Assembly (NCBI RefSeq): GCF_022201045.2
Contig: NC_068563.1
Coordinates: 28,183,001 to 28,247,000, forward strand
Source of the DNA: Citrus sinensis
Lineage: Eukaryota > Streptophyta > Magnoliopsida > Sapindales > Rutaceae
Direction: 5' to 3'
DNA: 64,000 bases
This document shows, one piece after another, positions 1-11,201 of the stretch (position 1 is its first letter; the number at the start of each line of letters is the position of its first letter). A program made the translations under genes and the position numbers. The notes under the pieces were generated by a model. That model did no database searches and had not been told where the DNA came from. It saw only the letters and a program-made list of their open reading frames with translations.

Positions 1-19
1 ACATACCCATTTCAAGCAA

Positions 20-286
20 ATGGAACACGAAGCATTTAAGCTCACCAAGAAGCAAAACCGCCTGCCGCCGGCGAGAGGCCAAGTTCTGAAGAAAATATTG
101 AACGATTGGTTCGGATCAGCTGGAGGAAAGAGAAGGGGAAATGGACTTGTTAGTAGGGATGGCAAAAATCTCCGCTGGATTCCAACCCGTGGGGGTCCGG
201 CTCATTCCGGCCCGGTTCTCGCCCTCGAAACGCTTCAAAAAATTTTGGGTCTGATTTTGGGGAAAAACTTGAAGCCCATAGAATAA
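20..286 (+). CDS. Small basic plant protein, copy 1, with a foreign C-terminal tail (88 aa)
   Basis: I do not recognise a named family. The N-terminal 42 residues match the other three copies: lysine-rich helix-like start, then LPPARGQVLKKIL, FGSAGG and a KRR cluster. After GNGL the frame runs into an inserted GC-rich stretch (about 151-330), giving an unrelated tail that ends at TAA 284-286. Downstream, 331-425 still resembles the original serine-rich C-terminus, now out of use. The ATG at 20 corresponds to an internal methionine of copy 2; the sister copy 4 has an in-frame TAA upstream of it, so this start is the plausible one, although only 19 bases precede it here. Basic and without a signal peptide; location unknown. 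It may be a decaying gene. Confidence 0.5.
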   Translation: MEHEAFKLTKKQNRLPPARGQVLKKILNDWFGSAGGKRRGNGLVSRDGKNLRWIPTRGGPAHSGPVLALETLQKILGLILGKNLKPIE

Positions 287-330
287 TTCAGATGGTTTCG
301 GGGCGGGGATCATTTTTGAGTAATCCATAA
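151..330 (+). mobile_element. GC-rich insertion inside copy 1 of the small gene (shared with copy 4)
   Basis: Between the KRR cluster and the serine-rich C-terminus, copies 1 and 4 carry about 180 bp that copies 2 and 3 lack. It opens with tagggatggcaaaaatctcc, resembling hAT-type MITE ends, and holds GC-rich stretches such as gggggtccggctcattccgg. I could not find a matching inverted right end or a clean target duplication, so the class is unproven. Its presence in both arms shows it predates the inverted duplication. Confidence 0.5.
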
Positions 331-1110
331 ATCTGAAACTCCTAGTGGTAGGCTTAGTAGCTCAAGCGCATCGAACCCCGCTGAAAGTCCTAATGGCTAC
401 AATTCAAATGTTGCCTCTTAGTCTTCAGTCTTGAATCTTGATTAGGCTATCAACTTTAACTGGGGGCTGATCGTGGCTCAATTTTTCTTTCTCCTTTTTT
501 CTTTTTTGACATTTTGTTCTTAGACTTTCTTTTTTTTTCCTTTGGCTTGTCATTTCTTGTAATTGAAGATGATTATGGAAGGATGGGATTGATGGTTAAA
601 TATAGGGATTTTGGGGGATGGATACCCATGTTCAGGCCTGTGCATTATTACTGTCTTTGTTTTTGGTTTTGTCTGTAATGGATATAATTTCTAATTTTTC
701 ATAGATTTTGGCAATTAAGCAATTACCGTTATTACTTTTCTTTTTCTTGCTTCTGGCTCTTCATGCTCTGTCAGAAATATGGTGTGTTTTTACTTTTTAG
801 ATTTGGATCAAATGGTTGTGGAATCGAACGATCACGCGTGGCGCCGGAGTCCGGATTTTGGTCGATGGGGACCTTGATGGAAAAATCATTAACTATAGTA
901 GGTTATAATATAAAACTTATAAAATTGGGAGACCAACAGTACAGTAGGGGTCACAATGGAGGATCTATAAAACAAAGTTATAAAAATTAAATACAAATAC
1001 GAGGTTCCAAATGCAAAATGTACATAAAATTGGTAAAGTTTCTTCAATGCAGTTCTCGGATTTTGGTACATTTTCAATGTTTGTGATTTTGATAAAGATC
1101 ATGACTTATT
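331..1110. other. 3' flank of copy 1; conserved with 15640-16300 in the right arm
   Basis: The first 95 bp are the displaced C-terminal coding remnant. The rest is T-rich 3' UTR-like sequence and intergenic DNA that aligns in reverse with 15640-16300. No other gene seen. Confidence 0.6.
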
Positions 1111-1535
1111 TATCCTTATTAAATTTTTTTTTTTCAATAGAATCCTTATTAAATTTTTAATTTATGATCAATGGTGATTAATTTTGTCTTCCTTTTTATG
1201 GGATTGTGGTAACTTGGATGACTAAAAGAAACAAAACAATCCAAGCTACTGCCCAAGGATCTGATCAAAGATCAATCAAGATGCAAACTAGAGTGTATCT
1301 GAATAAGAACAACGAATTGACTTGAGCAATCTAACAAGAAACTCAATAAATAAGCAAGATTCCAACGAAAGCTAAAACAGATCAAAGGAAAAACAGAGAC
1401 ACAAGCGACTACATGGTCCAGCCACTTCTCAGTGACCTATCTGTTGATGCCAAAATCCGGATGAGTTTGTCAAATCTCAGATCCATACATCATCATTAAA
1501 TTTGTTTGGTGAGAAGCTGATGATTAGTTAGCACC

Positions 1536-1685
1536 ATGAGCAGACGATCCATGAGCAGATAACCCATGAGCAGACAATCCATGAGCAGACGATCCATGAG
1601 CAGATAACCCATGAGCAGACGATCCATGAGCAGACGATCTATGAGCAGACGATCCATGAGCAGATAACCTATGAGCAGACGATCT
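1536..1685. repeat. 15-bp minisatellite, 10 units
   Basis: Ten consecutive 15-bp units of the type atgagcagacgatcc, alternating with atgagcagataaccc and single-base variants. Because the unit is a multiple of three, the minus strand reads as a run of [10 protein letters not shown] pentapeptides in a 90-codon open frame (1524-1796). There are no unique spacers, so it is not a CRISPR array. Absent from the right arm. Confidence 0.95.
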
Positions 1686-2075
1686 GTGAGCCTGTGAACA
1701 CAACCAATAGTCAGGAGGTGCCGGAAGTTTTTCCGGCGAGAACCCTCCGACGCTCAAGTCAGTGATTCGGGTCTTACTTGAAAAAACCCATACCACAATT
1801 CATGTGGCTTAATTATGATTGCTTGAAATAAAACTCTTTTAAGTAAATTTAAAGGAAAAGAATTTGAAATAATCAATCTTAAAGAAATCACAGGCGAGAG
1901 AGAAATTTCTCAGTGGTAGAGAGAGAAAAATGTCCAATGGGTTCAGTTGCTTAGAGAGAGAGAGCTCCAAGCCCCCTTTCCTTTCCTTTTCTAGGGTTTT
2001 TATAGAAAACTATAGCGGTTTTCATCCACTAAGAATATGGTCCCTAATATTTCGGAGAAAATGTTTTGACTGAAT

Positions 2076-2505
2076 CGTGCTTTCTGGTAACTTCCTAGTC
2101 GAGGTGACCAATAACATCCCGGTCGAGGTGATGTGCTCGAGGTCACCACATATTATTCTGGTCGAGGTGACTAATAATATCCTGGTCGAGGTGATCTACT
2201 CGAGGTCACCACATATTATTCTGGTCGAGGTGACCAACAATATCCTGATCAAGGTGATCTGCTCGAGGTGACCAATAACATCCTGGTCGAGGTGATCTGT
2301 TCGAGGTCACCACATATTATTCTGGTCGAGGTAACAAATAAAATCCTGGTCGAGGTGATGTGCTCGAGGTCACCACATATTATTCTGGTCGAGGTGATCT
2401 GCTCGAGGTCACCACATATTATTCTGGTCGAGGTGACCAATAATATCCTGGTCAAAGTGATCTGCTCGAGGTGACCAATAACATCCTAGTCGAGGTGATC
2501 TGCTC
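2076..2505. repeat. Palindromic minisatellite built on ctcgaggtcacc / ggtcgaggtgacc
   Basis: About 430 bp of alternating forward and inverted modules: ggtcgaggtgaccaataa, then ctcgaggtcaccacatatta, then again. The core tcgaggtga/tcacctcga is itself part of a palindrome around ctcgag. Both strands stay open over 60 or more codons (for example VEVICSRSPHIILVEV), which is a by-product of the repeat and not evidence of coding. Present in the left arm only. Confidence 0.9.
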
Positions 2506-3102
2506 AACTATTTGCTCACTTTTACTCTGGAGGAGAGCGCGATAATGTATGAGCAAACACCTTTATCTTGGTCACCCTATTTCATTCCCTAAACACTATC
2601 TCTATGGGGAAGAAATCGATCAGCCCCGTTGATTATTTCAATGGCGATTACAAGAAATTGTAAAACTGTTTACAGAGAATTGAATACCGGTTTCTCTCTC
2701 CACAATCACTCTCCAAAATGCCTTTCCAGATTGCCTAGAAAGCTGCCACGTACTTCAACAGTTATGACAACCTTTGCTTAAGCTGCCCACCAGACTCGCT
2801 TAATGAACCACCAGAACGCGAAAATGCTACGCCGTTTTGATGTTATGGAATCAATTAAAAGGTCACATGAGAAGCACATGACTAACTTAAAACATCAATC
2901 AGGCTGATACATTGTCGTTTCACCATTCCGGTTTTGATTCGCATCGATCTCGACAATAATGGACTTGGAATACAAAGTTTCAAACTTTGAGACGATCGCC
3001 ACTTTGTGCTTTTTATTTGAAAGCATGAGCAAATAAACTAAGTTGTCGGTTTCGAATTTTCTATCCCAAAGGCGAACTAATTGGCAAGTGTAGCTTATTG
3101 GG

Positions 3103-3647
3103 TGGGGTGGCAAAACGAATAATCGAATCGAAATATTCGGATTTAATTCATTTATTAAATGAATATTCAATTTGATTTGTTTAATTCGTTTAATAGAATT
3201 AATAAACGAATCCAATCCAATCCAATCTAAATTCGTTTATTATTCATTTATCATAATAATAAACTAACACATAATGATCGAATTGAATATGAATTCGTTT
3301 ACAAAAATTAAATAAATAATACAAACCATAAAAGTTTTCATCTCATCTATATATTGTCTTATTATTATTATTTATAATTACTAGATTAACCTTCAAATTT
3401 TAAAATTTTTTCATAAATATTTAAAAATAAATAAGTAATTTATTAAACGAATAGATTGTATTCGATTCGTTTATAACCCATTTATTTAACGAATTCTAAA
3501 CGAATAAACAAATTAGTGTCTTTAAATCCAAATCGAATCGAATTCACCCATTTATTAAATGAATCAATATTTTAAAACTCAAACTTATTTAATTCGCTTC
3601 AAATCGAATCGAATAAATGAATCTTGACCCAAATTGCCGTCCCTATA
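3103..3647. mobile_element. hAT-like MITE, 545 bp, left arm only
   Basis: Ends are tggggtggcaaaacgaa and ccaaattgccgtcccta, imperfect inverted repeats of the plant hAT MITE type. It is flanked by an imperfect 8-bp duplication, ttattggg (3095-3102) and ctattggg (3648-3655). The right arm shows the empty site near 14960 (reverse complement gcttaatggggtatcat). The interior is very AT-rich, made of short cgaat/attcg and aatga repeats with no coding capacity. Mobilisation would need a transposase from elsewhere. Confidence 0.75.
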
Positions 3648-3659
3648 CTATTGGGTTAC

Positions 3660-4895
3660 CATATTCTTCGAAAATGAGTCTTCAATTCTATTTTGGATTC
3701 GATGTCCAATTAGTGTTTATGTCAAAAAAAAGCACAAAGTAATAATTGAAGAAGGTAACTAAAGATGAAAGATTAGAAGGTCAAGTGTCCATGACAACGT
3801 AGCAAAACATTTTAATTATTTATATTTTAATAAATAGTGTAGAACCTTTGAATCTGTATTACGTGATTGTGTCGTATGCATCAACAAGTCATCTTTCTAG
3901 AAGACAAGTTCTTATTTTAATTTTTTTTAAAATTTTTTTCATTGGTTAGTCAATGGATATACTCGTTCTACACATGTTATTATGTTGTTCTTTTTGAAAT
4001 TAGTAAAATACATTAAAAATGGCTTAAAAGAATTGTCAATACTCAACAATACATCACCACGATTATACACGAACTACAAGATTATACGCGATCAAATACA
4101 TTATTTAAGACAAAACATAAGACTCGAGCCTTAATTACAAGATGTTTGATAACAAGGATACATAGTAGAGTCTTTTCATATTTATTAGAACTAAAAGAAG
4201 AATAAACAGCCCCATTTATTAAAGTACAATGAGATGGATAAAGATCCTCTCTTGATCTGAGTTCTCATGAACTTTTAATAATTTTGTGTCATGTGTATTT
4301 AAGTAATAGTGTATGAGTATAATTTTAACTTATTCATTTTCTTTTTTTATTAACTATCAATTATCATGTGTATTTTTGCTCAGGAGCATATCAGATCATG
4401 AGAGAATGAGGAGATGAGATCATGAGAGAATTCTAATACACAATGAGTTAGATGAAAAATTTTATACCAATGAATTAGTGAATCCATGTCAACTATTGTA
4501 GGTGGAGATCACATTCCAATAAGAAATAAAATATTGTTGTTATCGCCGTTAAATTATACATTAATTTATCGCCTTTTATTGTCATCGATAATAATTAAAA
4601 AAATGCAATGGGCTGGTCACTTTAACGGAACTAGTTCGAATTTCAGCTGCAAAAATATTTATTTATTTATTTTAATTTAGGCCTTACTTCTAATTAGTGC
4701 ATATTTCTAACTTTTTTAGTGTGTGCGATTATATGTATATAAATTTTTAGCCGACTATAAATTACCAGATATATGCAACCGGTAGCAATTTAAGTAAAAA
4801 CAATAATTTGATAATAACTTTATACTTTTCTCGGACACACTCATAATTTCGAATTTTCAATTTTCTTTGTAAGTTGAGCTCTTGTGCCTCGGATA
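3660..4895. other. Left-arm intergenic DNA between the LTR-like block and copy 2
   Basis: AT-rich sequence aligning in reverse with about 14040-14960 of the right arm (for example 3690-3720 against 14900, and 4480-4680 against 14280-14430). The 4486-4680 open frame is low in complexity and not conserved as a frame in the sister arm. No gene seen. Confidence 0.6.
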
Positions 4896-4898
4896 CAA

Positions 4899-4912
4899 TG
4901 GTCCCAAGACCA
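4899..4912. promoter_or_regulatory. Inverted-repeat motif tggtcccaagacca upstream of copy 2
   Basis: TGGTC-N4-GACCA, 226 bp upstream of the copy 2 ATG. The same motif sits upstream of copy 3 (14021-14034) and copy 4 (17377-17390), each within a conserved stretch that includes an attcc/ggaat flank. The half-site TGGTCCC resembles class II TCP-factor sites, which is inference. A TATA-like tatata lies at 4979-4984. Confidence 0.6.
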
Positions 4913-5137
4913 TGGAATCATTACCTCTTGAGTCTCGAGTGATTCCGTGTTTCTTGCTGAGTAGGTAACTGAGCTCGATATATACCCTTCACACCTCGCC
5001 AATTCAGTATATCGCATATCTTATCATCAAACAAGCAGGCAACCGAGTCTCTCTCTCTCTCATTTCTTGCATATTACAAGAGGCTCCTCTGTTTTTCTTG
5101 TTCAATTCCTCTGTTTCTCCTCTGTTTTTCATCAAAC

Positions 5138-5329
5138 ATGTCTCGATTGAAATTGAAGTATACCCATTTCAAGAAAATGGAATACGAAGCATATAAGCTC
5201 ATGAAGAAGCAAAATCTTCGCCTGCCACCAAAAAGAGGCCAAGTTTTGAAGAAGATATTGAAGGAATTGTTCGGATCAGCTGGAGGAAAGAGAAGGAGAA
5301 ATGGAGTGGGTCGTGGTGGGCTTAGCTAA
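5138..5329 (+). CDS. Small basic plant protein, copy 2 (63 aa, C-terminally truncated)
   Basis: Best-preserved N-terminus of the family: ATG at 5138 gives MSRLKLKYTHFKKMEYEAYK, followed by NLRLPPKRGQVLKKIL, LFGSAGGKRRRNG and a short glycine tract. It ends at TAA after GGLS. In copy 3 the matching codon reads TCA and the frame continues for about 20 serine/alanine-rich residues, and the bases after the stop here (5330-5395) still encode that tail, so this is a nonsense truncation. Strongly basic, no membrane segment or signal peptide. A TATA-like box (4979) and a CT-rich 5' leader (5045-5125) precede it, consistent with transcription. Function unknown; I could not place it in a named family. 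Confidence 0.65.
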   Translation: MSRLKLKYTHFKKMEYEAYKLMKKQNLRLPPKRGQVLKKILKELFGSAGGKRRRNGVGRGGLS

Positions 5330-5409
5330 AGCTCATCAACCCCAGCTGAAACTCCTAGTGGCTACAGTTCAGATGCGGCCTCTGAGTCAAGCTCTCAACT
5401 TTAATTAGC

Positions 5410-6805
5410 GTCTAATCACGGCTGATTTTTGTTTTTTGTTTTTTTAATTCATTTTCTTTTCATTGCTTGTGTCTGATGACTGATGGAAGGAAGAGATGGG
5501 TACCCTTGTATAGACATGTATATTATTAATAATCTTTTTTTTATTTTATTTTTTGTAATAATGTTTTATACTGAGTAAAACTTCGATTTTGTAAAGCCCT
5601 GCCTCTTCTCTGTCTGAAAATCTGGGAAGCAAATTCGTGTTTGAAAAAAAAAAAATTGAGGAGATGAGTACTGAGTTGATTCATTGAATGATATCATGGT
5701 TCTTACTTCTGAGATTATGATACATTTCCATATTTTGTGATTCTGATGATGATCATGATTGTATATTCATTTTCTTGATCGACGGCGATTATGCATCTCC
5801 TCTGTCTTCCATTTTTCGGCGACTCCTACACACAGTAACTTCGCTGGGCCAGTGGGTTTGATGTTGATGTTCAAACTTTGAATGGCTCGTCGCTTTCTAA
5901 AACAATCTTTTTCACTTGTCAGTTTGACGGCTTCTACCCTGATCGTGAAAAAACAATTGGTAACTTGATGCATTATGTAATCAGGGGCTGACCTCCCTCT
6001 GGGACTTTGAAAAAAAAAATGCATAAATATGTAATTTTAGTTTTTAAAATATAATTTTTTGTAATCTCATTCTGATAAGATTAATATTTTATCGGTTTAA
6101 AATTTTTCAACTTCAACTTCTAAAATTTTGTTTTTAAAAGTTTTGGCCCCTCTAAAATTTTAGTGCTAGCTTCGTCCCGTGACGTAATTTTATAACCTTT
6201 TTTTTGTAAATAGTATCCTAGTTGTTAACCCGACAACCCTGCATAATATGGACCTGTCTTCGTCCTGTACCTTACAGCTACTCTTGCACAATAAACTGAA
6301 AAGTGAGCCCAAGTGGGATCTACGGCCATTTTGTGAGAGTGTTGTAAGGTACAGATTCTGTACCGTAGCATTCTCCTTAGATCACATACACATATATAGT
6401 CTCATTATAGCAACCGCAGAAAAGCTAACTCCATGTAAATTTCCTTCTCCAACAAGCAAAAGTAGTTCAAACTCAATTCTTACACGTTACAAGCTGTGAG
6501 GCTATATGTCTAGCTAGAACCTTCTAATCGTAACATAATTTGATCGAAGGTTAGGTAATTTTCGCAGTTTCTGATAATATTAAAAATTGTAAGTCAACGT
6601 GAAGCACTGGAATTTATAATTGGCTTGCCATCGTTATCCAATCTCTCTAATTTTTTTTCCACGTGCTCTTAAGACTTCTTCACTCCTAGAGATTTTCCTT
6701 CGCCTCCAAGAAACTTTCAAAATGATGACAATTTAAGCCACCATTAATTCTCTCTCTAGAATGATAGTGTGATACGTTTAGTTTGAGCCTCATTTTGTGC
6801 AAACT
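5410..6805. other. Left-arm DNA 3' of copy 2 (present three times in the window)
   Basis: 5500-6250 occurs inverted at 12960-13440 and again at 9650-10540; 6250-6800 occurs inverted at 9360-9660 and 10680-10980. Open frames 5767-6024 and 6248-6499 do not survive intact in the other copies. No gene seen. Confidence 0.6.
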
Positions 6806-6821
6806 GTTGCAACGTTAGTTT

Positions 6822-7233
6822 TTTTTTTTTGTTTTTTTTAGACTGATTAATCATCAGATTACTGCATTACACAGATATTTACAACAACTGCTTATTGTAG
6901 TAGAGGTATTACACTGATATTTACAATCAGATATACATGATTGGGACTTACATTATATTTACAACAACTGCTTATTGTAGCAGAGGTATTACACTTATAT
7001 TTACAATCAGATATACATGATTAGGACTTACATTATTACAATGAATTCTATGAAGTACATGCCCAATACAAATAACCTCTCACAGGAGAGGATGTTAATA
7101 CTCCACTTGCATTTCGCAAGGGAGAATGATATAAAGAACATTTAGCCCCCACAATGCTTTTGTGGGGGATAGAACCACTGCCCTCACAATGCTTGTGAGG
7201 GCAGCAGCCCACCACTTCGGCCAAGGCCGAAGT
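6822..7233 (-). mobile_element. tRNA-derived SINE, 412 bp, left arm only
   Basis: Flanked by a perfect 16-bp target duplication gttgcaacgttagttt (6806-6821 and 7234-7249). The right arm holds the single-copy empty site near 9345-9362. On the plus strand the insert begins with a T-rich run, which is the poly(A) tail of a minus-strand copy. Its minus-strand 5' end has an A-box match TGGCCGAAGTGG and, 47 nt on, a B-box-like GGTTCTATCCC (one mismatch). The 3' half carries an internal tandem duplication of about 77 bp (repeated aacaactgcttattgtag). Strong hairpins (gcccccacaa...ttgtgggggata; gccctcac...gtgagggc) fill the 5' region. Confidence 0.85.
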
Positions 7234-7249
7234 GGCGTTGCAACGTTAG

Positions 7250-7896
7250 TTTGTTTGTGCCTTGTAGCATCAAAATCAGATCTATTTTAGTTTGACACTA
7301 TATACACACACATACAAACCGGAGGAAAAATCAATATGTGAGAAAGTGGAAACATAAAATTTACATAGAAAGGTGTTATCTTTTAATTAAAGTCCTTATT
7401 TTACATCATTTCAATAACAATAATGATAATTTACGAAATTGAGATATAAAGAAAATTTAATAATAATAATAATATGATCGAAGTTCTTCCATATATGCAC
7501 TTACTATAATTAGTCATTGAATATTTTCATTTCCTATGAATGATAAATATTATATTAGTTGCACATTAATTAAGATATAAATTTTATATTTCAACTTTAT
7601 ACGTATACCATTACTCTCTTAAAAATATAGTGTGCTTACCTCACTTACAGTTTAGTTCCATCTCTAACCTCATTTTCCTCAAATATCCCTTGCTCATCCT
7701 GTCTACTCTTTATAACGGCCTACCTAGGTTTTATCAACATCAACGAACCATAAAGAACACTCATAATCTAATCTTTGCACCAGACAACTTACAAAACAAA
7801 ATTTATTGGATTTAATATGACTCAACCAAGATTTAGTTAAAACACACGCGTTTATGGATTGAATGAAGAATAGTAGGAGATACATTGTTTGTATTG
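7250..7896. other. Inner end of the left arm
   Basis: Aligns in reverse with 8596-9350; the last clear match is gtattg at 7896 against caata at 8596. The 7630-7815 open frame is broken in the right arm. No gene seen. Confidence 0.6.
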
Positions 7897-8169
7897 TTAG
7901 TAAGAGTATATTTTTTGAGCTACCTTTAGTAATTTTTAGATCATATTATGCATGTAGAGTTGTAAGAATTCTAAATTGTAATACATTGTAGATTTGCAAC
8001 CAGTGAGAAGAAAATTATTATGTTTCATTATTATATAATAATTTGGTTTTGCTTTCATAATCTTTGAAAATATTTAATGCCACGGCCATTTTAATTATGC
8101 ATGTCACTTAACATCCATCGAATATACCTTGAGAGAAAAAAATATAATTTAAATATCCTTTAGAGAGAT

Positions 8170-8390
8170 AATTAAGCCACTAGGCTTTAATATAGTAGTT
8201 AGAACCCAAACCTCATAATTAGGAGATCATGGGTTCGAGCCCCACATTGCATTATGGTGGTTTAATTTACTTCCTTAATTTGAGTGAAGATAATATTCTC
8301 CCTTTCGAATATTAGAGGGTAAAAATTTGGACAGTACAGTAGACGTCCTTCGAATATTAGAGAGTATAAAAATCTAACTAGTCTTGTTAA
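8170..8390 (+). mobile_element. tRNA-like SINE head in the spacer of the inverted repeat
   Basis: Contains tatagtagttagaaccc (A-box-like) and, about 45 nt on, a perfect B box in gggttcgagcccc, with a degenerate arm around ctcataa resembling tRNA-Met. There is no intact acceptor stem, and the sequence continues into a non-tRNA body with two copies of ttcgaatattagag, so this is a tRNA-derived element and not a working tRNA gene. Target duplications were not found. It lies in the roughly 700-bp spacer (7897-8595). Confidence 0.55.
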
Positions 8391-8595
8391 TAATTTGATT
8401 TATAAATATAAGTTATAATCTAATGTAATATGAGTTGTACTCTTGAACAATAATCTCATATATATATATAAGAATTAATCACCAATAACGAAGAGAACTA
8501 CTGATTCCAAAGTATAATCCTAACCCATTCAAATTAACTAATTTGATATACTTTAGGATCAATGTTTTATTAAAATTCAAAAGTTAAAAGCGTGT

Positions 8596-10540
8596 CAATA
8601 CAGACAATGTATGTCCTGCTATTCTTTGTTCAATCCATACATAAACATGTGTGTTTAAACTAAATGTTGATTAAATCATATTAAACCCAATATTTTTTTT
8701 TTGTTTTGTAAGTTGTGTGGTGCAAAGACTAAATTATGAGTGTTCTTTATGGTTCTCTAATAAAACCTAGGTACGCAGTTATAAGGAGTAGACAGGGTGA
8801 GCAAGGGACATTTGGATGTGGAGTCAAACTGTAAGTGAGATAAGTGCACCACATTTTTTAGAGATAAATAGTACTTATAAAGTTGAAACATAAAATTTGT
8901 ATCTTAATTAATGTTGCCACCGATATAATATTCATCATTCAAATGAGAAATGAAAATATTCAATGACTAATTATCATAAGAGCATATAAAATAACATCAT
9001 ATTATTTGGATACAAACTTTATATCTCAACTTTATAAATTTATCATCATTGTTATTAAAACAATAGCCATGGCTACCTTGAAGTTGCTCTAAACTAGATT
9101 AAGAATCATAACCACATACGCAAAGTGATAAATAGTAAAAAAATACATTATAATCTTAATCGTGTGATTATAAAAAAAGTGCTCTACCGTAGATACATAA
9201 TAAGGACTTTAATTAAAATATAACATCTTTTTATGTAAATTTTATGTTTTCAGCTTTCTCAAATATTCATCTTTCCTCCAATATATATATATATATAATT
9301 GTCAAACTAAAATAGATCTGATTTTGATACCACAGGACACGAACAAACTAACGTTGCAACAGTTTGCACAAAATCAGACTCGAACTGTATATCACTATCA
9401 TAGCAGAGAAAGAATTAATAGTAGCTTAATTTGTCATCATTTTAAAAGTTTATTGGGCGGCGAAGGAAAATCTCTAGGAGGAGTGAAGAAATCTTAAGCC
9501 GGTATGACCAGCATGCGGCAAAATTAGAGAGATTGGATAATGATGGTGAGCCAACTATAAATATCAGTCCCTCCCGTTGAGTTTCAACTTTTAATATTTT
9601 CAGAATCCTCGAAAGTTACCTAACCTTCAATGCCTGCACTCAGTCGTTACATGGGCTTAACCTTAATTTATTGTCGCAAAGACGAATTTATATGTGTGCG
9701 CGCGCGCGTGATTCCACAGTTTATATTTATAAATAAGTAATAATTTAGACACTATTATGTAGTGTTGCCGAGTTAACAATTCAGATACTACTTACCCCAA
9801 AAAAAATATATATATATAGAATTGCGTCCACTAAGGAGCGATCACTAAAATTTTAGACGGCTAAACTTTATAAAAATAATTTTTTTAGAAGTTAAAAAAA
9901 TTAAACTTATAAAATAATAAATTTATCGGAATGAAATTATGAAAAATAATATTTTAAAAACTAAAATTATAAATATCTTATGCGTATTTATGTAATATTA
10001 TAAAGTCTGAAAGGGAGATCAGCCCACGATTAATTACATCAAGTATACAATTACCAAATTTTTACGCCATCGGAGTAGAAGCCGTCAAACTGGCTAAGTT
10101 AAAAAGGTTGTTTTTAAAAAGCGACCAGCCATTCAAAGTTTGAACATCCACATCAAACCCACTAACCCAGCGAAGTTATTATGTGTAGGAGTCGCCGAAA
10201 AATGGAAGACAGAGGAGATGCACAATCACCGTTGATCAAGAAAATGAATAAACAGTCATGATCATCATCAGAATCACAAAACATGGAAAATGTATCATAA
10301 TCTGAGAAGTAAGAACCAAGATATCATTCAATGAATCAATTCCGTACTCATCTCCTCAAATTTTATTTTATTTAAAAAAAAAACACGAAATTGCTTCCAA
10401 GATTTTCAGACACAGAATATGTTAGAGCTTTAGAAAACCAAAGTTTTACTCGGTATAAACATTATTACAAAAATAAAAATTAAAAAATTTATTAGTAATA
10501 GACATGTCTAAACAAGGGCACCCATCTCTAATTATCATTA
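8596..10540. repeat. Right arm, inner copy (inverted against 5500-7896)
   Basis: Reverse complement of the left arm from 7896 down to about 5500. It lacks the SINE and stops near 10540, where the sequence jumps back to the equivalent of left 7440. It contains purine-pyrimidine gtgtgcgcgcgcgcg at 9694-9710. No gene seen. Confidence 0.75.
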
Positions 10541-10544
10541 CATA

Positions 10545-11190
10545 TCTCAACTTCGTAAATTATCATTATTGTTATTGAAATAATGTAAAATAAGGAATTT
10601 AATTAAAAGATAACATCTTAATTTCTATGTAAATTTTATGTTTCCACTTTCTCACATATTGATCTATACAGGGCACAAACTAACTAATGTTGGATAATAA
10701 TGGTTAGCCAATTATAAATTTCAGTCCCTCAAGTTGACTCACAATTTTTAATATTATCAGAATCAGCGAAAATGACATATCGCCTCACAGCTTGTAACGT
10801 GTAAGAATTGAATTTGAACTATTTTTGCTTATTGGAGAAGAAAATTTACATGGAGTTGGCTTTTCTGTGGTTGCTATAATAATGCGTGTGTGTGTGTAAT
10901 CTAGATACCTATTATACAGTGTTGTTGGCTTAACGACTATGATGCTATTTATAAAAAAAAATTAAATTAAATTAAATTACGTCACGGGATGGAGTTAGGA
11001 CTAAAATTTTGGAGGGCCCAAAACTTTTTAAAAACTTTTAAAAAACAAAATTTTGGTAGTTGAAGTTGAAAAATTTTAAACTGATAAAATGTTAATTTTA
11101 TCGGAACGAAATTATGAAAAATTATATTTTAAAAATTAAAATTATTAATATCTTATACATATTTATGTAATTTTTTATTATTTTTAGAAA
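10545..11190. repeat. Second (tandem) copy of part of the right arm
   Basis: 10545-10680 matches 7340-7440 (inverted) and 9010-9260 (direct); 10680-11190 matches 6020-6560 (inverted) and 9560-10000 (direct). After the insertions at 11202-12917 the same copy resumes at 12940, so part of the unit is present twice in tandem in the right arm. Confidence 0.7.
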
Positions 11191-11201
11191 ATGAGACTGT
11201 T

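Larger units (their letters stand above)
1110..2690 (-). mobile_element. Probable LTR-retrotransposon fragment, left arm only
   Basis: This block has no counterpart in the right arm, where 15210-15640 differs. On the minus strand, 1694-1790 contains gacttgagcgtcggagggtt followed by gccggaaa, a signature common at the R-U5 end of plant Ty3/gypsy LTRs, and stops at ttcaca (1694), a possible LTR CA end. Upstream on that strand are a CT-rich 5' UTR-like tract and aaaccctagaaaagg (near 1995). It carries two minisatellites (1536-1685 and about 2076-2505). No pol coding was recognised and the second LTR end was not defined, so class and limits are tentative. Confidence 0.4.

Noticed and set aside
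2077..2474. Overlapping open frames on both strands (64-68 codons)
   Set aside because: They arise from the palindromic repeat; composition is a repeated short motif with no domain or conserved start.
1536..2505. CRISPR-like array
   Set aside because: Repeats are contiguous or palindromic minisatellites without unique spacers, and the DNA is plant nuclear.
8175..8260. Functional tRNA gene
   Set aside because: Perfect B box but a degenerate A box, anticodon arm and acceptor stem; sequence continues as a SINE-like body.
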